Shown: piece by piece, positions 1 to 12,674 of the stretch | Layout of the letters: every line of letters begins with the position of its first letter | Position numbering within the stretch: position 1 is the first letter of the stretch | Source: Phycomyces nitens | Lineage: Eukaryota > Mucoromycota > Mucoromycetes > Mucorales > Phycomycetaceae | Assembly: GCA_022702545.1 (NCBI GenBank) | Contig: JAHRBC010000004.1 | Location: 4,742,001-4,806,000 of the forward strand | Direction: 5' to 3' | Length of the DNA stretch: 64,000 nucleotides | The notes under the pieces: model-generated | Told to the model about the DNA's origin: nothing | The model's database searches: none | Seen by the model: only the letters and a program-made list of their open reading frames with translations | Position numbers and translations under genes: made by a program

Positions 1-16
1 CTCTCAATACTTCATC

Positions 17-2128
17 ATGACCGAACCAGCAAAACGAAATGGGCGCCTTACTCTTGGCAGGAATGCAATGTCAATGGGCAGTCTCAAGACTCCCCCATCT
101 CTACGCTCCATTGCCCGTCTCGGTTCTTCATTTGGCCAAATGTCGCTGTCGCCAAGCTCATCAACCACAACGATCCAAGACGATGACTCGATGCTCCAAG
201 ACATTCTCAATGTCAGAACAGCGCTTGACCTTTTTCTAGACTCACGGATCCCCGAAGCAGAAGCCATTCTTTCTCCTAATCGCAAAACCTCCATGTATTA
301 TTCACTGGGCCATGCGTTTATTCTTTTCCTAAAGAGCATGATGACCTTTCAGCAATCCGATATCCAAGTTGCCCTTGATGCCCTCAAAGACACAGTCCAG
401 CTCGCAAATGGGCTACGTAGAAAGGATGGCAGCTGGCTTGCCTGGGTAAAGGGCAATTCAGTCAATGACATCAAAGACATGTCTCGCATACATCGCCATG
501 CTGTAAGCCAGTCAATTGAATATCCTTCATTCGATTGACACTTGATATATTAGGAATTGGTCTATGCAGAGTCATATCTACTAAAGGCACTGCTCAGTAT
601 CCTTAACGACGAAAGCCTGGTATCGTTTCTAAGAGAAGGTCTCCATGTGAGAAACAGCTACAACACCTACAAGATCCTCGAGAAATACGTTGATTTTGTC
701 AACAAGGAAGCCGAGCAAGGAAAGGACGTCTCAGCCTATGGTCTTGACGATCATTTTACATCCGGCGTGGCATTGGGTGTCGGGTGCTTCAATATCATGC
801 TGTCAATGTTACCGACCTCTGTACTAAGGGTAGTGGAATTCATTGGGTTCTCGAGCGATCGTGCCCATGGTCTATCAATGCTAGAGTCAATTGGCGGCTG
901 GGAAGAGTTTAGAGACACAGAAGGCCTGCCAGCCCCACAGGCAAAAGATGAAGGGTTGCGACGCCAGTTCTGTGACATGGTTCTGATGGCCTACCACATT
1001 ATGCTCTCCAAGGTTGTCCCCTTGCAAGATGCTGATCCGGAAATTGCTGCAAAGGTTTTGGCCTACAATCTTGGGCTCTATCCAGCCGGCGTGTTCTTCT
1101 TGTTCTTTTCCGGACGCCAGCTCTCAAGTCTTGGTAAGTTTGAGGATGCCAAAGATCAATACAGACGAGCAATCGACACTCAGAAGGATTGGAAGCAGCT
1201 GCAACACATGTGCTATTGGGAACTGGGCTTATTGCATCTAATGCAGCACCAGTGGCAAGAGAGTGCAAAGGTATATGCAATGCTGACAATCGAGAGCAAT
1301 TGGTCCAAGGCTGTCTACACATATCTTGAAGCCACTGCACTTCATCTCTACGTCCAGAGCCAGTCTCGCTCAGATCCAGCCATTGTCAAAAAGGTTGAAT
1401 CAATGATGCGTTCTGTTGATGGTGCAAAGCAAAAGATTGCTGGAAAATCCATTCCACTTGAGGTGAGCCTTGGTTTAATTAAAGTAAATGGTTACTGACA
1501 AGCCCCTTTCCAATATATATATGAATATGAAATGTATTAGAAATTTGTTGCTAGAAAGGCACGCAAGTTTACTGCCCAAAATAACTATCTCGCCCTGCCA
1601 GACTTGGAATTGCTATCTGCTCTTGGAGTGTTGGAGTCTATGCCTAGTGATGTACTACGGTCAAATATCAACAGAACCAACAGACTCATAGAGAGTCTTC
1701 AGCCCAAGCAAGACGACGATATGTGCCTGGCACACTACTTGCGCGCACAATTGACTAGACTTCTCATCAAACATAGTCCTGACTCTTCGCGCCAGACACT
1801 GGAACAGAACCACAAGGCATCAATTGATGCGGTGATGCAGCATGCTCCACAAGTCCAGTTTGATCATTACATCTACTACTTTACACGTTATGAAAACGCC
1901 CGTATGCTGATTTCGCAGCAGTTGTACAGTGAAGCAGAGGCAGAGATTCAGGGCATTTTGCGGACAAGCGAGAAGCGCAATTATAATATGGGAGCCACCA
2001 GCCGGGCCAAGAGCAAGTACAGTCTCGAAAGCATGCTCCTGTTCAAATGCCACAACTGCCTTGCTGAAATCAAGGCGCTTGATGAGGACTCCTCTTCTGA
2101 CTTTGAGGATGCCGTCCAGGATTTATAA
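17..2128 (+). CDS. IML2: Iml2/TTC39-family tetratricopeptide protein, 3 exons
   Basis: Exons 17-502, 554-1462 and 1541-2128 join in phase 0 at GT-AG introns and give 660 residues, the usual size for this family. The start is the first ATG of the frame, 16 bases from the window edge, so a further upstream exon cannot be excluded. The family signature is the core around SGVALGVGCFNIMLSMLP and GFSSDRAHGLSMLE, followed by helical TPR-like repeats (YNLGLYPAGVFFLFFSGR, then WELGLLHLMQHQWQESAKVY). Iml2/TTC39 proteins are cytosolic or organelle-associated. The yeast member is linked to inclusion-body clearance and lipid droplets, which is family knowledge only. The N-terminal 60 residues are Ser-rich and probably disordered. 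The next gene lies tail to tail, 65 bp away. Confidence 0.88.
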
Positions 2129-2193
2129 ACAAAACAAAACAAAAAACACACACACACAATGAATATACAATAATATATTAGGGGCTTTTGACT

Positions 2194-2701
2194 TTATATG
2201 CCCCCCTTTATAAACTCTTCAAATAGTTTACGTTTTCCATCAGAATTAGCAATAAACTCATCACCATCAAACAAGCATCCTTCTCTGGTCAATTTTGAAC
2301 GCTTATTGCACACCAACTGTGAATCGCCAGTTGCACCAGAGAACCCTCCGATTGTCAGACCAGAGGTGATTACCCGATGGCAAGGAACTGGCAAAGGCAT
2401 AAACGGATTCACACGCAATGCCTGGCCAACTGCCCTGGGTCCTGAGCCAAGAAAGTCTCCAATGGCCTTGTAGCTAGTGACCTGGCCTTTTGGGACCTTT
2501 GAAGCACAAGTTCAATCATTGTTACCTTTTTTTTTTAAATTGTATTGTATTGTTCTTTACCTGTGCACAAACATCGTACACAGCATACTGAAAGTCCGTG
2601 ATAGGCCTGCTTGTCTTTGGGTTTACAAACGCCTTGCGTTCACTGGCCGTTTGTGGAAAGTACTTGAGGGCTAGGAAATGGATTTTATGATATCTTGACA
2701 T
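2194..2701 (-). CDS. O6-alkylguanine-DNA alkyltransferase (MGMT/Ogt family), 2 exons
   Basis: On the minus strand, exons 2701-2561 and 2496-2194 with a 64-bp intron give 147 residues. The second exon carries the alkyl-acceptor motif PCHRVI with its cysteine present, so this is not an ATL protein, where the cysteine is replaced. Downstream GGFSGATG matches the family active-site loop, and upstream GQVTSYKAIGDFLG matches the DNA-binding helix-turn-helix (recognition helix with the arginine of GPRAVGQAL). The enzyme would transfer alkyl groups from O6-alkylguanine to its own cysteine in a suicidal repair reaction. The protein covers only the catalytic C-terminal domain. Upstream, 2701-2901 on the same strand is open and encodes a basic, Lys/Thr-rich sequence that could be an extra 5' exon, so the start is uncertain. 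Confidence 0.82.
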
Positions 2702-3064
2702 TATGACTGCGCCATTGACAATTGCACAGGTTTGGAATCCTTACTTTCAATGTCATCTTCTACCTCGATTGGAGTCTTTGGCTTGATCGCCTTTTTGGTG
2801 ACCTTGGCATCGATTGATTTAATGCCGGTTGCCTTTGAGGCATTGCGGGTCGTACGTCTGATTAGTGTGGATGGCATTGGTGTCAGTTTGAGATTCACCA
2901 AAAAAGGAAAGGGAATAAAAAAAGCAAAAAGAATATGAAAATACGTTCAAAGTCCGATGACATCCCCCTCTCTCTTCACATATACATTCAGTGGTCGAAA
3001 TCATGTTTAATCTCAGCCGATATTACCTCTTGTTTTCTAGCTGATCTCTTTTGTGTATATATAC

Positions 3065-4955
3065 ATGATGAACAAGCAACTTCCGTTGCACAATAAACAC
3101 AAGCAAGAGTATGCATGGGCACGACATTACCGCACATTTCGTAACCAGATCGACCAATTCCCTCAACGAAACATCCTAATCTTGCTTGGCCTGGTTTTGT
3201 TTCTGATTGGTTGGTCCCAATGGACAATTGCTTCACCATACATGACCTTTGAAGACATTTCTCCATCAGGAGAGAGTGGCTATAATATCGATCCAGATCT
3301 ATGGTCCCCTCGGTCACTCAAGACAGCCCAGGATCAGACAGCGTTCCCAGCCAGTCTGTTTACAACCACTGCTCTCTCTCAAAACAAAATGAAGCCCATT
3401 ACTGCTGTCCTTCTGCGGGTTTCAGAAGACGAGCAAGACATGCACACACTCGTACACCATTTGCTAGGTTACCCCTTTATTACCGAAATATATATTCACA
3501 ACCTCGTCAAATCAAAACCGCTAGAACTCCATGCCCTGGCACTCAACATCACTCTCTCGAGTGCAGTGAATATCGAGATCTTTGAGAGTGACGAGGAGCT
3601 GGACGACATGGCCCGGTTCACGACATGTTCAGTAGCAACCAATGCGCACTGCTATTTTCAGGACGATCTTTGGCTGCATCCCTTTATGGACAGTGCCTAT
3701 ACAAACTTTTTGCAGGCTCCAAACCTTGTGCATGCCATGGCCCAGCCTCGCAACTACGCAGACCATTTAAGATGGCGGTTCAAGAACCAAGGTAGACAAC
3801 AACCATTTAGCATTGTGAGCTAATGAATCTTTTATAGATTTAAATATGCATGCAGGGTACGCTGAACTAGACACAGGAGCATTTGTGCCTCGCTCAAAGG
3901 TCCAGAGCTTCCTTACCCAGCTAGGCAAGTCTGGCATGGGTAAAAGCCGGTTGCGCCGTGCAGATCGATACTTTTCAGTCTGGACAAATCAGTACCCCTG
4001 GATCCTGGAGAACCCATTGGTGTCTCTCCAGCCTGTTGTGACCAATGCAATGATGGCGAATCGAGCAAATGTCCAGCAAGGCCTGGTAAATAGAGATGCA
4101 GCCAAGATATGCATTAATTATAGATCTGGTAGTATGATGCCATGAGACGAATGCAGCGTGTGTTGGAAGACGACAGATCTCTGGCACCAAAGGACTACTT
4201 TGAGCGATTCGAAGATATGCCCATGCCATCCCATAGAGACACAAGGTGAGCAATAATGGGCTAGAGATCCAATTTCGTCTTACCTAGACATAGATCTGCG
4301 TGTGCAAACGACAAGTGCCTGTTTACGACCAACATGAGCCCTTTTCCGAGACCAGAGGACATTGAGTTTACAAAGGAGTCTATCCCCAATCTACACCACC
4401 TTGATGCCCTCTATGAAGATGGTGGCTTTGATCTCCCTCAAAAGCACTATTGGAACACCCACTCTTTCCACATGGCTGTCGACATGGATCCCCAGACATG
4501 CTGGAATACCCACAAGAGTAAGACTATAATATATATACACATATATATATATTTAATTGAAATTTCTGACAATCTAATCTATAGGTCCTCGTGCGGGAGA
4601 CTATTTTGGACTAGTGATGGTTGGAGACATTCATGTCCGGGAACTGACGGTGTTTAGCAGCCAAGAGCTAAAGAGACCCGACAAGCTATTCAAGGTGTCT
4701 GTCAAGGAAAAGGGCGCTGAATGGGTAAGGCGGATGATGGCTGGTCAAACAATGACTGACTGACTGACTGACTGACTGTGTGGCTAGGTCGAGTGTGGTG
4801 TCATGACAACCAAAAAAGCCCCCGTGTCACGAAATGCGGTGATGAAGCTCAACTGCCCTGACATGGCCATTAGGGCGATCAAAATTGCCTTTGAAGAGAA
4901 CCAGCCAGAGCCATTTGAGCTGTGTGGCATTGCTCTTGACCGATTCTTTATCTAA
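3065..4955 (+). CDS. Type II membrane glycosyltransferase-like protein with C-terminal discoidin-like domain, 6 exons
   Basis: Exons 3065-3791, 3856-4085, 4133-4245, 4294-4517, 4585-4724 and 4788-4955 give 533 residues. A short basic N-terminus is followed by one hydrophobic segment at residues 36-54, predicting a type II Golgi/ER protein with a lumenal catalytic part. The lumenal part contains CYFQDDLW, which looks like the metal-binding acidic motif of exostosin-type (GT64-like) glycosyltransferases, then GYAELDTGAFVPRSKV. The last about 120 residues (AVDMDPQTCWNTHKS, then GDYFGLVMVGD) resemble an F5/8-type (discoidin) carbohydrate-binding fold. The donor and acceptor sugars cannot be read from the sequence. 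The family call is from motif memory, and a search would decide it. The start is the first of two adjacent ATGs. Confidence 0.68.
4753..4778. repeat. (TGAC)n microsatellite inside the last intron of the glycosyltransferase-like gene
   Basis: About six tandem tetranucleotides lie between the donor at 4725 and the acceptor ending at 4787. Length changes here would not affect the coding sequence. Confidence 0.9.
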
Positions 4956-5057
4956 CCTTGTTGCCTTTCCAATTCAGATTTATTGAATAATTTAAAAGAT
5001 ATATGGATAAAATGTTATAATATATAAAAAAACTGAACCACAGCAACATGACCAATT

Positions 5058-6450
5058 TTAGGCACCCACATTTGTAATGTGGTGGCGGGACAATGCCTCT
5101 GCCAATTGTTCGGCCTGGGCATTTCTTCGGGAGGCAAAATTCTTGTCTGGCTCGGGGCCCCTCGGCTGGCGAATTGGGTGAATGATTCCAGTAGAGGACG
5201 CAGTAGAGTCAGAGGGATACGAGGAATTCCTATATTAAAGTGGTTAGAAATAAAAAATAAACCTCCCCCCTAATAAACATGGTTTTGTGGCTTACAAGGT
5301 CGTCTTTCTGTAGTAACTGTCTCTCTTTTCTGACAATTGACTAAGCCGATCGCGGCTGGTGCTCGGACGCAGATTCACACGCGATGTTTTCTATGTGACA
5401 CATTAGTCTAAATAAATACAGATTCCAATGTGCGTGCGCAAACTTACACGCAAATGTTGGGAGCTGCCGTTGCTGGACTTCTTGGCAATGAAGATCTGGC
5501 GGTCAGGCCCAAACCCTTCCGAATAATGCGAGAGGCCCAGTTTCTCGGCAATGATGTGGGCATCTCGGCGTTCCTTGAGCCCCATGGCCTTTGATAGGCC
5601 CATCTCATGGCGGTTCTGGTCGCAGCGGAAGACGAGCATAAGGTCATACAGCTGAAGTACAGCCGGGTCGTTTAAATCAAGGGAGTCTAAACATTAGTTA
5701 CTAATCAACTGCTTGTTTGGCCGTACCATCATACGTCGGCTGGGCAGTCTGAAGGTTCGACATCTGGCGCAGGGAGTGGCTAGACGATTTGCGCTCGATC
5801 AGCGACTGGGATAAGGACGACACCAATGGAGGGATCTCTGAGTCTCTCTTTCTGTCTTCCTTTTCTTTTTCAAGCGCAGTCGGAAGCACCTTCTTGTACT
5901 CGACACGGATCTTGCGGCCCCCAACCTCGAGGCCATTCAATGCCTTGACCACGATCTCGGTCTCTTGGGCAGTGCGATAGTTGGCAAATGCCAGTCCACG
6001 AAAGACGCCGTTATCAAAGTGGTAGTTGAATGCATAGGGAGGTGGAGTGTCCAGATCACTCTATTGATAAATGGTTGGTTGGTTGGTTGGTTGGTTGGTT
6101 GGTTAATTGGCCTAATGTCTTTTGGCTGGGTTTGGTGCCTTACCAGCATGCTTAACAACGCATCCTTTTTAACGGAAAACGGAATGTTCTTGATAACCAG
6201 GGCAGTTGCAATCACTTCTGAATCATTTCCAACGGGCCCAATAAGAGGGGAAGCGGGTGCAGGTGGCGAGGGTGGGCGAGAGGAGGGCCGAGAGGAGGGC
6301 CGAGAGGAAGGACGGGAAGAAGAGCCATTAGGATCCTTTTTTGGAGGGGAGTTGGTTAGTACTTTTGTTTGGAAGCAATCGGATTACCTTTCTTCGCACC
6401 TGGCGAAGGGATGCAGGTCGTGAGCGAGGAGAGGAGATGATATCGGCCAT
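5058..6450 (-). CDS. Pin4/Cip1-like RNA-binding protein (RRM plus R3H-like region), 6 exons
   Basis: Minus-strand exons 6450-6388, 6335-6144, 6060-5727, 5686-5448, 5390-5296 and 5229-5058 give 364 residues with all phases matching. Residues 22-60 are a low-complexity SRPS repeat and Pro-rich linker. An RRM runs from about residue 62 (VIATALVIKNIPFSVKK) to 150, with FRGLAFANYR as its RNP1 strand. After a charged linker, LNDPAVLQLYDLMLVFRCDQ to HIIAEKLGLSHYSEGFG matches the R3H-like region conserved in yeast Pin4 and fission-yeast Cip1/Cip2. Those proteins bind mRNA and act in stress and cell-cycle responses. The tail (LSRHHITNVGA) is basic. The gene is divergent from the TBC gene, with 965 bp between the two ATGs. 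Confidence 0.82.
6073..6104. repeat. (GGTT)n microsatellite in the second intron of the Pin4-like gene
   Basis: Eight tandem GGTT units sit just upstream of the minus-strand acceptor at 6061. Confidence 0.9.
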
Positions 6451-7415
6451 GATTGATTGATTTCGTTTATATGATATTGAAGTGTATGATGATTATTATG
6501 AAGAAGAAGAAAGGCAGAAAGAAAAAAAAAGAAAAAAAAGGAGAGAGGGGATGGACAAAAGGAGAGGCGGAAGCAACCAACACCAAGAGAATTCACAACT
6601 CAATAAGAAGAAGAAGAAGAAGAAGATTAGATATAAGGGAAAAAAAGTCAAAAAATAAAGGACTTTTTTTGAGATTTAAATACCAGAAATAAAAAAAAAG
6701 AAAAAAAAAAGGCCAATTAAGAGGGGTAGATGGTATATTTTCGTCATCCTTGTACAGAGAATATCCATGCTCTAGGGACAATCGGGTCTAAAGTAGGGTT
6801 GCCGTAATACCAACAATAAACAATAGGCCGTATAAATAAACAGCAGAACTCATTTATTTATTTATTTATTATTTATTCCTTGACACGGGCCAATGTCTCC
6901 GCAGTCTGATTGCTGCTATTATTCTTTGTATTATTAATTGTAATAATCACATTCAAGTGTTTCTTTTTTGCAAATCATATACTGTCCGTAGCATCATTAA
7001 TCAATATCAGTATAATATAATTATAATAATTATAATAAAATATAATAATTATTATATATATATAATGGCTAGAGACCAATACTATATATAGCAGGTCGTT
7101 TGTTGTGATGGTTACATCTAGTTCAAAGGGGGGTAAATTCATGGCTTTTTTTTGACACCTGATATACATTACCATGGGAATTACGAGTGCAACCCTGCCA
7201 ATACTTGCTGGAATGCCCAAAGGCCAATATGCAAAACCTGTAGCTAGTATCTAGATGCCAGCCTCAACTTATATACACACCTCTTTAGTCGACAGTTTGG
7301 GCAGTGGAGTTTATGCAGCAGCATCCACGTGAGAGGACTGTTTTATCCAAAGCCTATATTTCATCAGGCGCAAAGCCCCGCGACCTGAAAGGGATACTGC
7401 TTGAACGATACTCGG
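6451..7415. other. Divergent intergenic region rich in purine tracts
   Basis: This lies between the start codons of the Pin4-like gene (-) and the TBC gene (+). It holds an A/G-rich stretch (6485-6720) including a (GAA)n run at about 6606-6626, a TTTA repeat at about 6850-6877, and AT-rich DNA from 6910 to 7080. No ORF here looks coding. It probably contains both promoters, but I see no certain TATA element for either. Confidence 0.6.
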
Positions 7416-10400
7416 ATGGCATACGATTCGTCTGCGGGTGTACCGCGCAATGTAAGCATTGACCAGCCAGAGATCCCATCCTCATCAATCTAGGTCTTCA
7501 CATTACCAACTCCAACCGACATAACTCTCACGCCCTTTTGGACAACCACCCGTCAAGAAGAAGGCTTCTTGCTTCAAAAGTACTCGGCTCCCGGTACTCC
7601 TCTCTTCAAGAGTCTCATAAGCACCATAGCCAGTGTGTGAGTCAGAATAGAGCTAATAGACCAGGTCTAATGTTATCCAAACCATAGCTTTGATACCAAA
7701 CAATCGTCATATCGTATCCTATTCCAAAGAGAGGTCAATTGTACTTGTCTGCAGATTGGAGTGGCCGAGACAGAGCAGGCAATTGAAGCTGCATGGCTAT
7801 GGATCCAGAAGAACATTATGCCAGAACTGGACATGATTGACGATCCTTTTCAAAAGGAAGATTGGGTTGTGGAAAAGATGAGCATGGTTGTGTCTACGAT
7901 AGGTAAGGTATCCTTTACTTTCTACAGCCATTGACTTGACCCTTTTTTCTTTTTCTTTTTCTTTCATTAGACACCGGAACGGATGAACTCTCGAGCGATG
8001 AGAGTGTACGGAATGCATCCCGAACCTTTCGACAGATCTTTGATGTGCCTTCCTCGGAACGTCTTGTTACATGTAAGATAGTCTAATTAACCCAAGATAC
8101 TGAATTGCTTTCTTTTTTTTTTCTTTTTGGGTAGATTATTCATGCGCATACAATGGCAGACAAGGCTGGCTTTATATCAGCGAAAACTACCTCGGCTTTC
8201 ATTCATTTCTGCTAGGAATTGAAGCAAAGACGCTTATTGAACTAAAAGAGATCCAGGACATCACCAAAGAAAAGGCCAAAAGGAGTATGTTTGGTGACAG
8301 TCTCAAGGTCATAACAAAAGACAAGGTCGAGGTACATGAAAACTCTATAAACTGGCTGGATTCTTACATCAAACAACCATAGTAGCATATCTTCACCACA
8401 TTGTTTAAACGTGATGAGGCAAGTATAAAACACAACGATTCCTAGACTTATCTATCTCTCTAGGTCTATGATCTCTTGGTCCAATTGACTGGCCAGGCCA
8501 TGTTGAGATTGTTGAAAAACACAGGCACAGATGCCCCAGGTGCCTCAACCACCGTATTACGTGGTGTACAGGCTCCTTTGCCCACAATATCCCCAAAGCT
8601 TCCTACCCCTAGAAATGAGTCTGGTCAATTGATCAGTCCACTTAAACATGATCTTGCGGCCCAAAAGAGGAACCAGAGTTTTTGTCTTCATTTTCGGCTG
8701 CCTTTGGAAGAACGGCTTGTGGATGCGCTTGAGGCCGATTACACTCAGAAACCAACTGGGCCCAGGATATCGGCCAGCAAGGGCGAAAAGAGATTGGAAA
8801 CAAAGTGTCGTGGTCGAATATATCTTTCAGAGACCTTTTTGGCCTATGAATCTCAGGAGCGTCTGCCACACCCCCAGCAGCACCAACCGTTTTGTTGGTT
8901 TGTGTTGCCACTCTACACCATAAAACGTGTCGATCGTGTGAGTACAGGATCGTACACAACCTTGTCAGTGATAACATGGCACAAAATGGAGCACATCTTT
9001 GAATTAGACGTAAGGTGGTGGTGGTCCATGCATCTACAATGTATATTTAGCAATTTTTATAGGCACTAAGGACACCCTGTGAGCTATTCTGTAATGCCCT
9101 TCGAAACCACCTCAAGACCCAGATTGGAGCCATTAAGAAACTAAAGCAATTCATGACCACTTGTGAGTCTGAACAGCTTTTGTCACAGTCCAACCAGCTT
9201 GTGGATGTCGATGATCCCATTGGCGGACTAGGAATGAAGTTTGGTTACCCAGGCGACGCTAGAAAGTCCAAAGATCGTAGCAAACTCAATTTGTGGAGGC
9301 AGTACTTTCAAGGTAATCTTAAAAGGACATCTTTAACATGCTAACCGAATGGTAGAAAACGGGCGGAACCTGACCATGATGAAGCTACCGACATTTGGCA
9401 AACTTGTTCGGGTCGGTCTTCCTAATCGACTCCGAGGGGAGATTTGGGAGGCCTGTTCTGGGGCAATGTACTCGAGGTTTGCCAATCAAGGACTTTATGA
9501 AGAGCTTCTAGAGACGTACAAGGGACAGACCTCGGTATCAACCGAAGAAATCGAAAAGGACTTGAACCGGTCATTACCCGAGTATCCCGGCTATCAGACC
9601 AAGGAAGGAATCGACCGTCTCAGAAGAGTCCTAACTGCCTATTCATGGAGAAATCCTGAATTGGGATACTGCCAAGCCATGGTAAATATAATGATAATGA
9701 TATCAAGCCTGGTGATATTCTAGAGCTGATTATCGTGTATTTTATTGTAGAACATTGTTACCTCGGCCTTGTTAATGTAAGTTTTAATCGACAAGCATGC
9801 GCCATCTCACATCATTGTAGCTACACAACAGAAGAGCAAGCATTTTGGATCCTCAATATTCTTGTGGACAGCATGTGTCCTGGATACTATAGGCAAGGAC
9901 CATTGCTCAACCTTTAACAATGTTTATAAACCATCAAAGTATTGTAGTACGTCCATGTACGGAGCCATGCTTGACCAGATTGTGTTTGAACAGCTGGTGG
10001 AGCAAACCATGCCAATATTGTGGGACCACTTTAAAAAGACGGACGTCCAACTCTCGGTTGCCTGTCTGCCGTGGTTCCTTAGTCTCTATGTCAATTCGAT
10101 GCCCCTCTTATTCGCATTCCGGGTGCTTGATTGCTTATTTGTCGATGGACCAAAGATACTGTTTCAAATTGGGTAAGATAATGTCTTTTTTGGCAGAAAC
10201 GTTCCAAATTGACCTCTTTAAAAAAAAATTAGACTAGGTAAACCAGCCCAGCCCAGCCCAACATAACAAACCAAACCAAACCAAACCCTCTTACCATTCC
10301 ACTTTAGCTGTCCTGAAACTCAATGGTGAGGAACTATTGCAGACCAGAGACGATAGTGCCTTTCTAGATATCCTCAAGAGATTCTTCACTTCTCTCGACA

Positions 10401-11769
10401 CCCCTCTTGACCCCAATTCAAAACACACAAAGGCAAAAAATCTGACTGTAAGTCAAACATTTTATGAAATCACATCTAACACTGTTGCAGAAATTCAATC
10501 AAGTCATGCTTGTTGCTGTAAGTATAATGTTTTCAAATATATCATATTGATCCCTATACCTGCGAGCCAGTACAGAGAATTCTCTCTAGTGACAGACGAA
10601 CTAGTGGCCGAGAAGCGACGACAGAACCAATTCAAGGTCATTGCTGGAATCGAGTCTTATACCAAACGATCAGCAATTCGACACCTTAAAGATATTGGTG
10701 GATTTAGCAAGGAAGACATTCCGACCATATATGACAAGTTCTTTGGTGCCCTGTACTATGCAAAACCAAAGGGAGGAAAGGCAGAGACACAGATGGATGT
10801 AGAGACCTTTCAAAACTTCCTGGGCAGTCTGGCAGAGTGGGCAAAGATCAAGGTCTCTGATGGGTCTGTGGACTCTAATCTGGACCGCATGTTGGGAGCA
10901 AGCTTTATTGGCCGTATCTTTAACCACTTTAACCGTGACAATAATCCAGGCATCACTTTCCAGGATGCAGTGCTTGGTCTTAGTGAGATTCTCCACAGTG
11001 TAAGTATGGCCATGTCTGATTTCAATCCCACTGACATCTTTTTCTTCTTCTTTAGGATCTAATGAGCCAGATTGGCCTGTGTTTTGTTCTTTATGACGAA
11101 GACAAGGATGGCCTTTTGAGAAACAAGGATATTATAACCATGGCTAAAGAACTGTTTTGGCTAATATGTCATATAAAGGAAGAAACCATTGCATGGGATG
11201 CTGTCTGTAGCCTGATTGTCCACAGCTACGAACAGTCCGAGATTGCTCAAGGACGCCAGCAAAACACTCCCCTCTTAGCCCACCGTCTGGCCGAGCTCTC
11301 CATGACTGACCAAACCGCCAGCCTTCAAGAACGTGCCAGCCAACTAAACGGTCTGTTGTCTGATCCAGAAGCACCAAAGATCGAGCTGACCCTGCCATGT
11401 TTCCGGATGGTTGTCCTAACAAATGAAGCACTAGAGATGTTCTTTGACCATGGATTTATCAACAGCTTTCAGTTGGTCAAGTCCGCTGCAGATCGTCAAA
11501 AGAGTCTTGGGCGCGAATTGTTTGAGAGTCTGTTTGCTGGAGGACGGCAGCTGGCAAAGGAATCACCGGCATCATACCGCCCTAGACTCTCTCCCAACCC
11601 TTCGCCATCCACCTCTCAAGTCACTCTTTCTTCTCCACAGCATTCACAGCATTCACCCAGCCCATCGCTCACAAACCTCCGTCTGTCTACAGATGAAAAG
11701 AGAGACGATCAGGATATGTCTGACGAGATTGACTATCTCTTGACCGAGCTAGGTCACCTTGATGTATAG
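7416..11769 (+). CDS. TBC1D8/9-type Rab GTPase-activating protein (GRAM-GRAM-TBC-EF-hand), 17 exons
   Basis: Exons: 7416-7451, 7494-7636, 7688-7902, 7971-8072, 8135-8331, 8386-8418, 8464-9009, 9063-9312, 9356-9681, 9751-9776, 9821-9892, 9948-10172, 10233-10237, 10308-10447, 10491-10517, 10571-10999, 11056-11769; 1161 residues. The N-terminus ([17 protein letters not shown]) and [19 protein letters not shown] match the first GRAM region of TBC1D8/9. A second GRAM lies at about residues 310-420. The TBC domain (about 530-720) has both catalytic fingers, IEKDLNR (arginine finger) and YCQAM (glutamine finger). The C-terminal part has an EF-hand loop, [12 protein letters not shown], and a degenerate one before it. 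It should stimulate GTP hydrolysis on a Rab. Introns after 8418 and 9892 use GC donors. The tail is Ser/Pro-rich. Confidence 0.88.
10233..10237 (+). other. Five-nucleotide micro-exon (exon 13 of the TBC gene)
   Basis: The bases actag lie between an acceptor (ttag) and a donor (gtaaac). Including them converts the junction into the TBC-domain sequence [11 protein letters not shown]. Joining the flanking exons directly shifts the frame and meets a TGA after eight codons. Confidence 0.75.
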
Positions 11770-12036
11770 ATCTAGTCTATTGTTCTATTATTGTGCTATA
11801 GAAATAACATGCTTATTGTGAATAAACAATGATAAATCCAAGAAATATTCTATTATTTGATAAACAATAAGACCCATTGGCATCTTGGGAAGCATAATGT
11901 TAATGCTCCAAGACCTTCCATGGTTCCATAATCTCTTTGTGTTCTTTCAAAAAAAAGTATAAGTACCTTATATATATTGAATGTTGTGTATTTTACATCT
12001 CTGGGAAAACACTGTTTTTGTAAAGACTTGTCCTTA

Positions 12037-12674
12037 ATGCTGGTCCCTCTTGTGTCCTATCCTCTCTTTCCGGTAAAGGATTCGTCTAGAAAGCAAAGAT
12101 GCTGGTTGATGTTTTCCGAAATGTCATCGAGGAATTTCAGATTTGATTCAATCAGTCGAGAGGTTACGGATGGCCAATCGCTCATGCTAGGAAGATTTGA
12201 CAAGGGTATCAAGAAACATGCTTTTATCGAGTTCCAAAGTCCAGCAGTAAGCCAGTTCCATGCAAAGATTTGGTCAAGAAAAGGAAAGGTACAAGCCATA
12301 TCATACCAGAACCAATTTTAATACTGGTAGCTTTATATCAAGGATATCAGGTCATCGTTTGGGACCTTTTTAAATGGATTTAGATTAAGTCAGAGCTCTC
12401 AGGAATCCAGTAGATATCCATTGAGAGACAATGATATACTTCAACTGGGACAAGTGTCTGAAAAAGATATAGGTAAAATCCAAAGCGAAAAAGTACCAAG
12501 TAGACATGAATATTAAATTGGAGTCTCTAGATACAAATAAGCTTGTCCTGATGAAACTAAGGATCAGGCATAGAAGTAACGTAAGTTGATAATCAGAAAC
12601 TACTGAATTCCACATATTCCCAAGAAGAAGAAGAAAAGATGTTTATAATGACCAAATTGCAGGTGCGCAAGTAG
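12037..12674 (+). CDS. FHA-domain protein, RING-less Dma1-like paralogue, probably 4 exons
   Basis: Exons 12037-12288, 12331-12472, 12531-12580 and a short last exon 12663-12674 give about 151 residues. The FHA domain shows the hallmark residues LGRFDKG, SQFHAKIW and SFGTFLNG, which bind phosphothreonine in this family. Intron positions and phases after IW..GK and after the DI/N residue equal those of the neighbour at 13261, so the two genes are tandem duplicates. Unlike the neighbour it ends after KLVLMKLRIRHRSN and has no RING finger. The last exon is the least certain part, and the gene could be a truncated pseudogene. A stand-alone FHA domain could still compete for phosphopeptides; this is inference. 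Confidence 0.55.

Noticed and set aside
12473..12503. 31-bp intron ending at the first tag in the FHA-only gene
   Set aside because: Too short, and the acceptor at 12530 gives the same phase and better similarity to the neighbouring paralogue.
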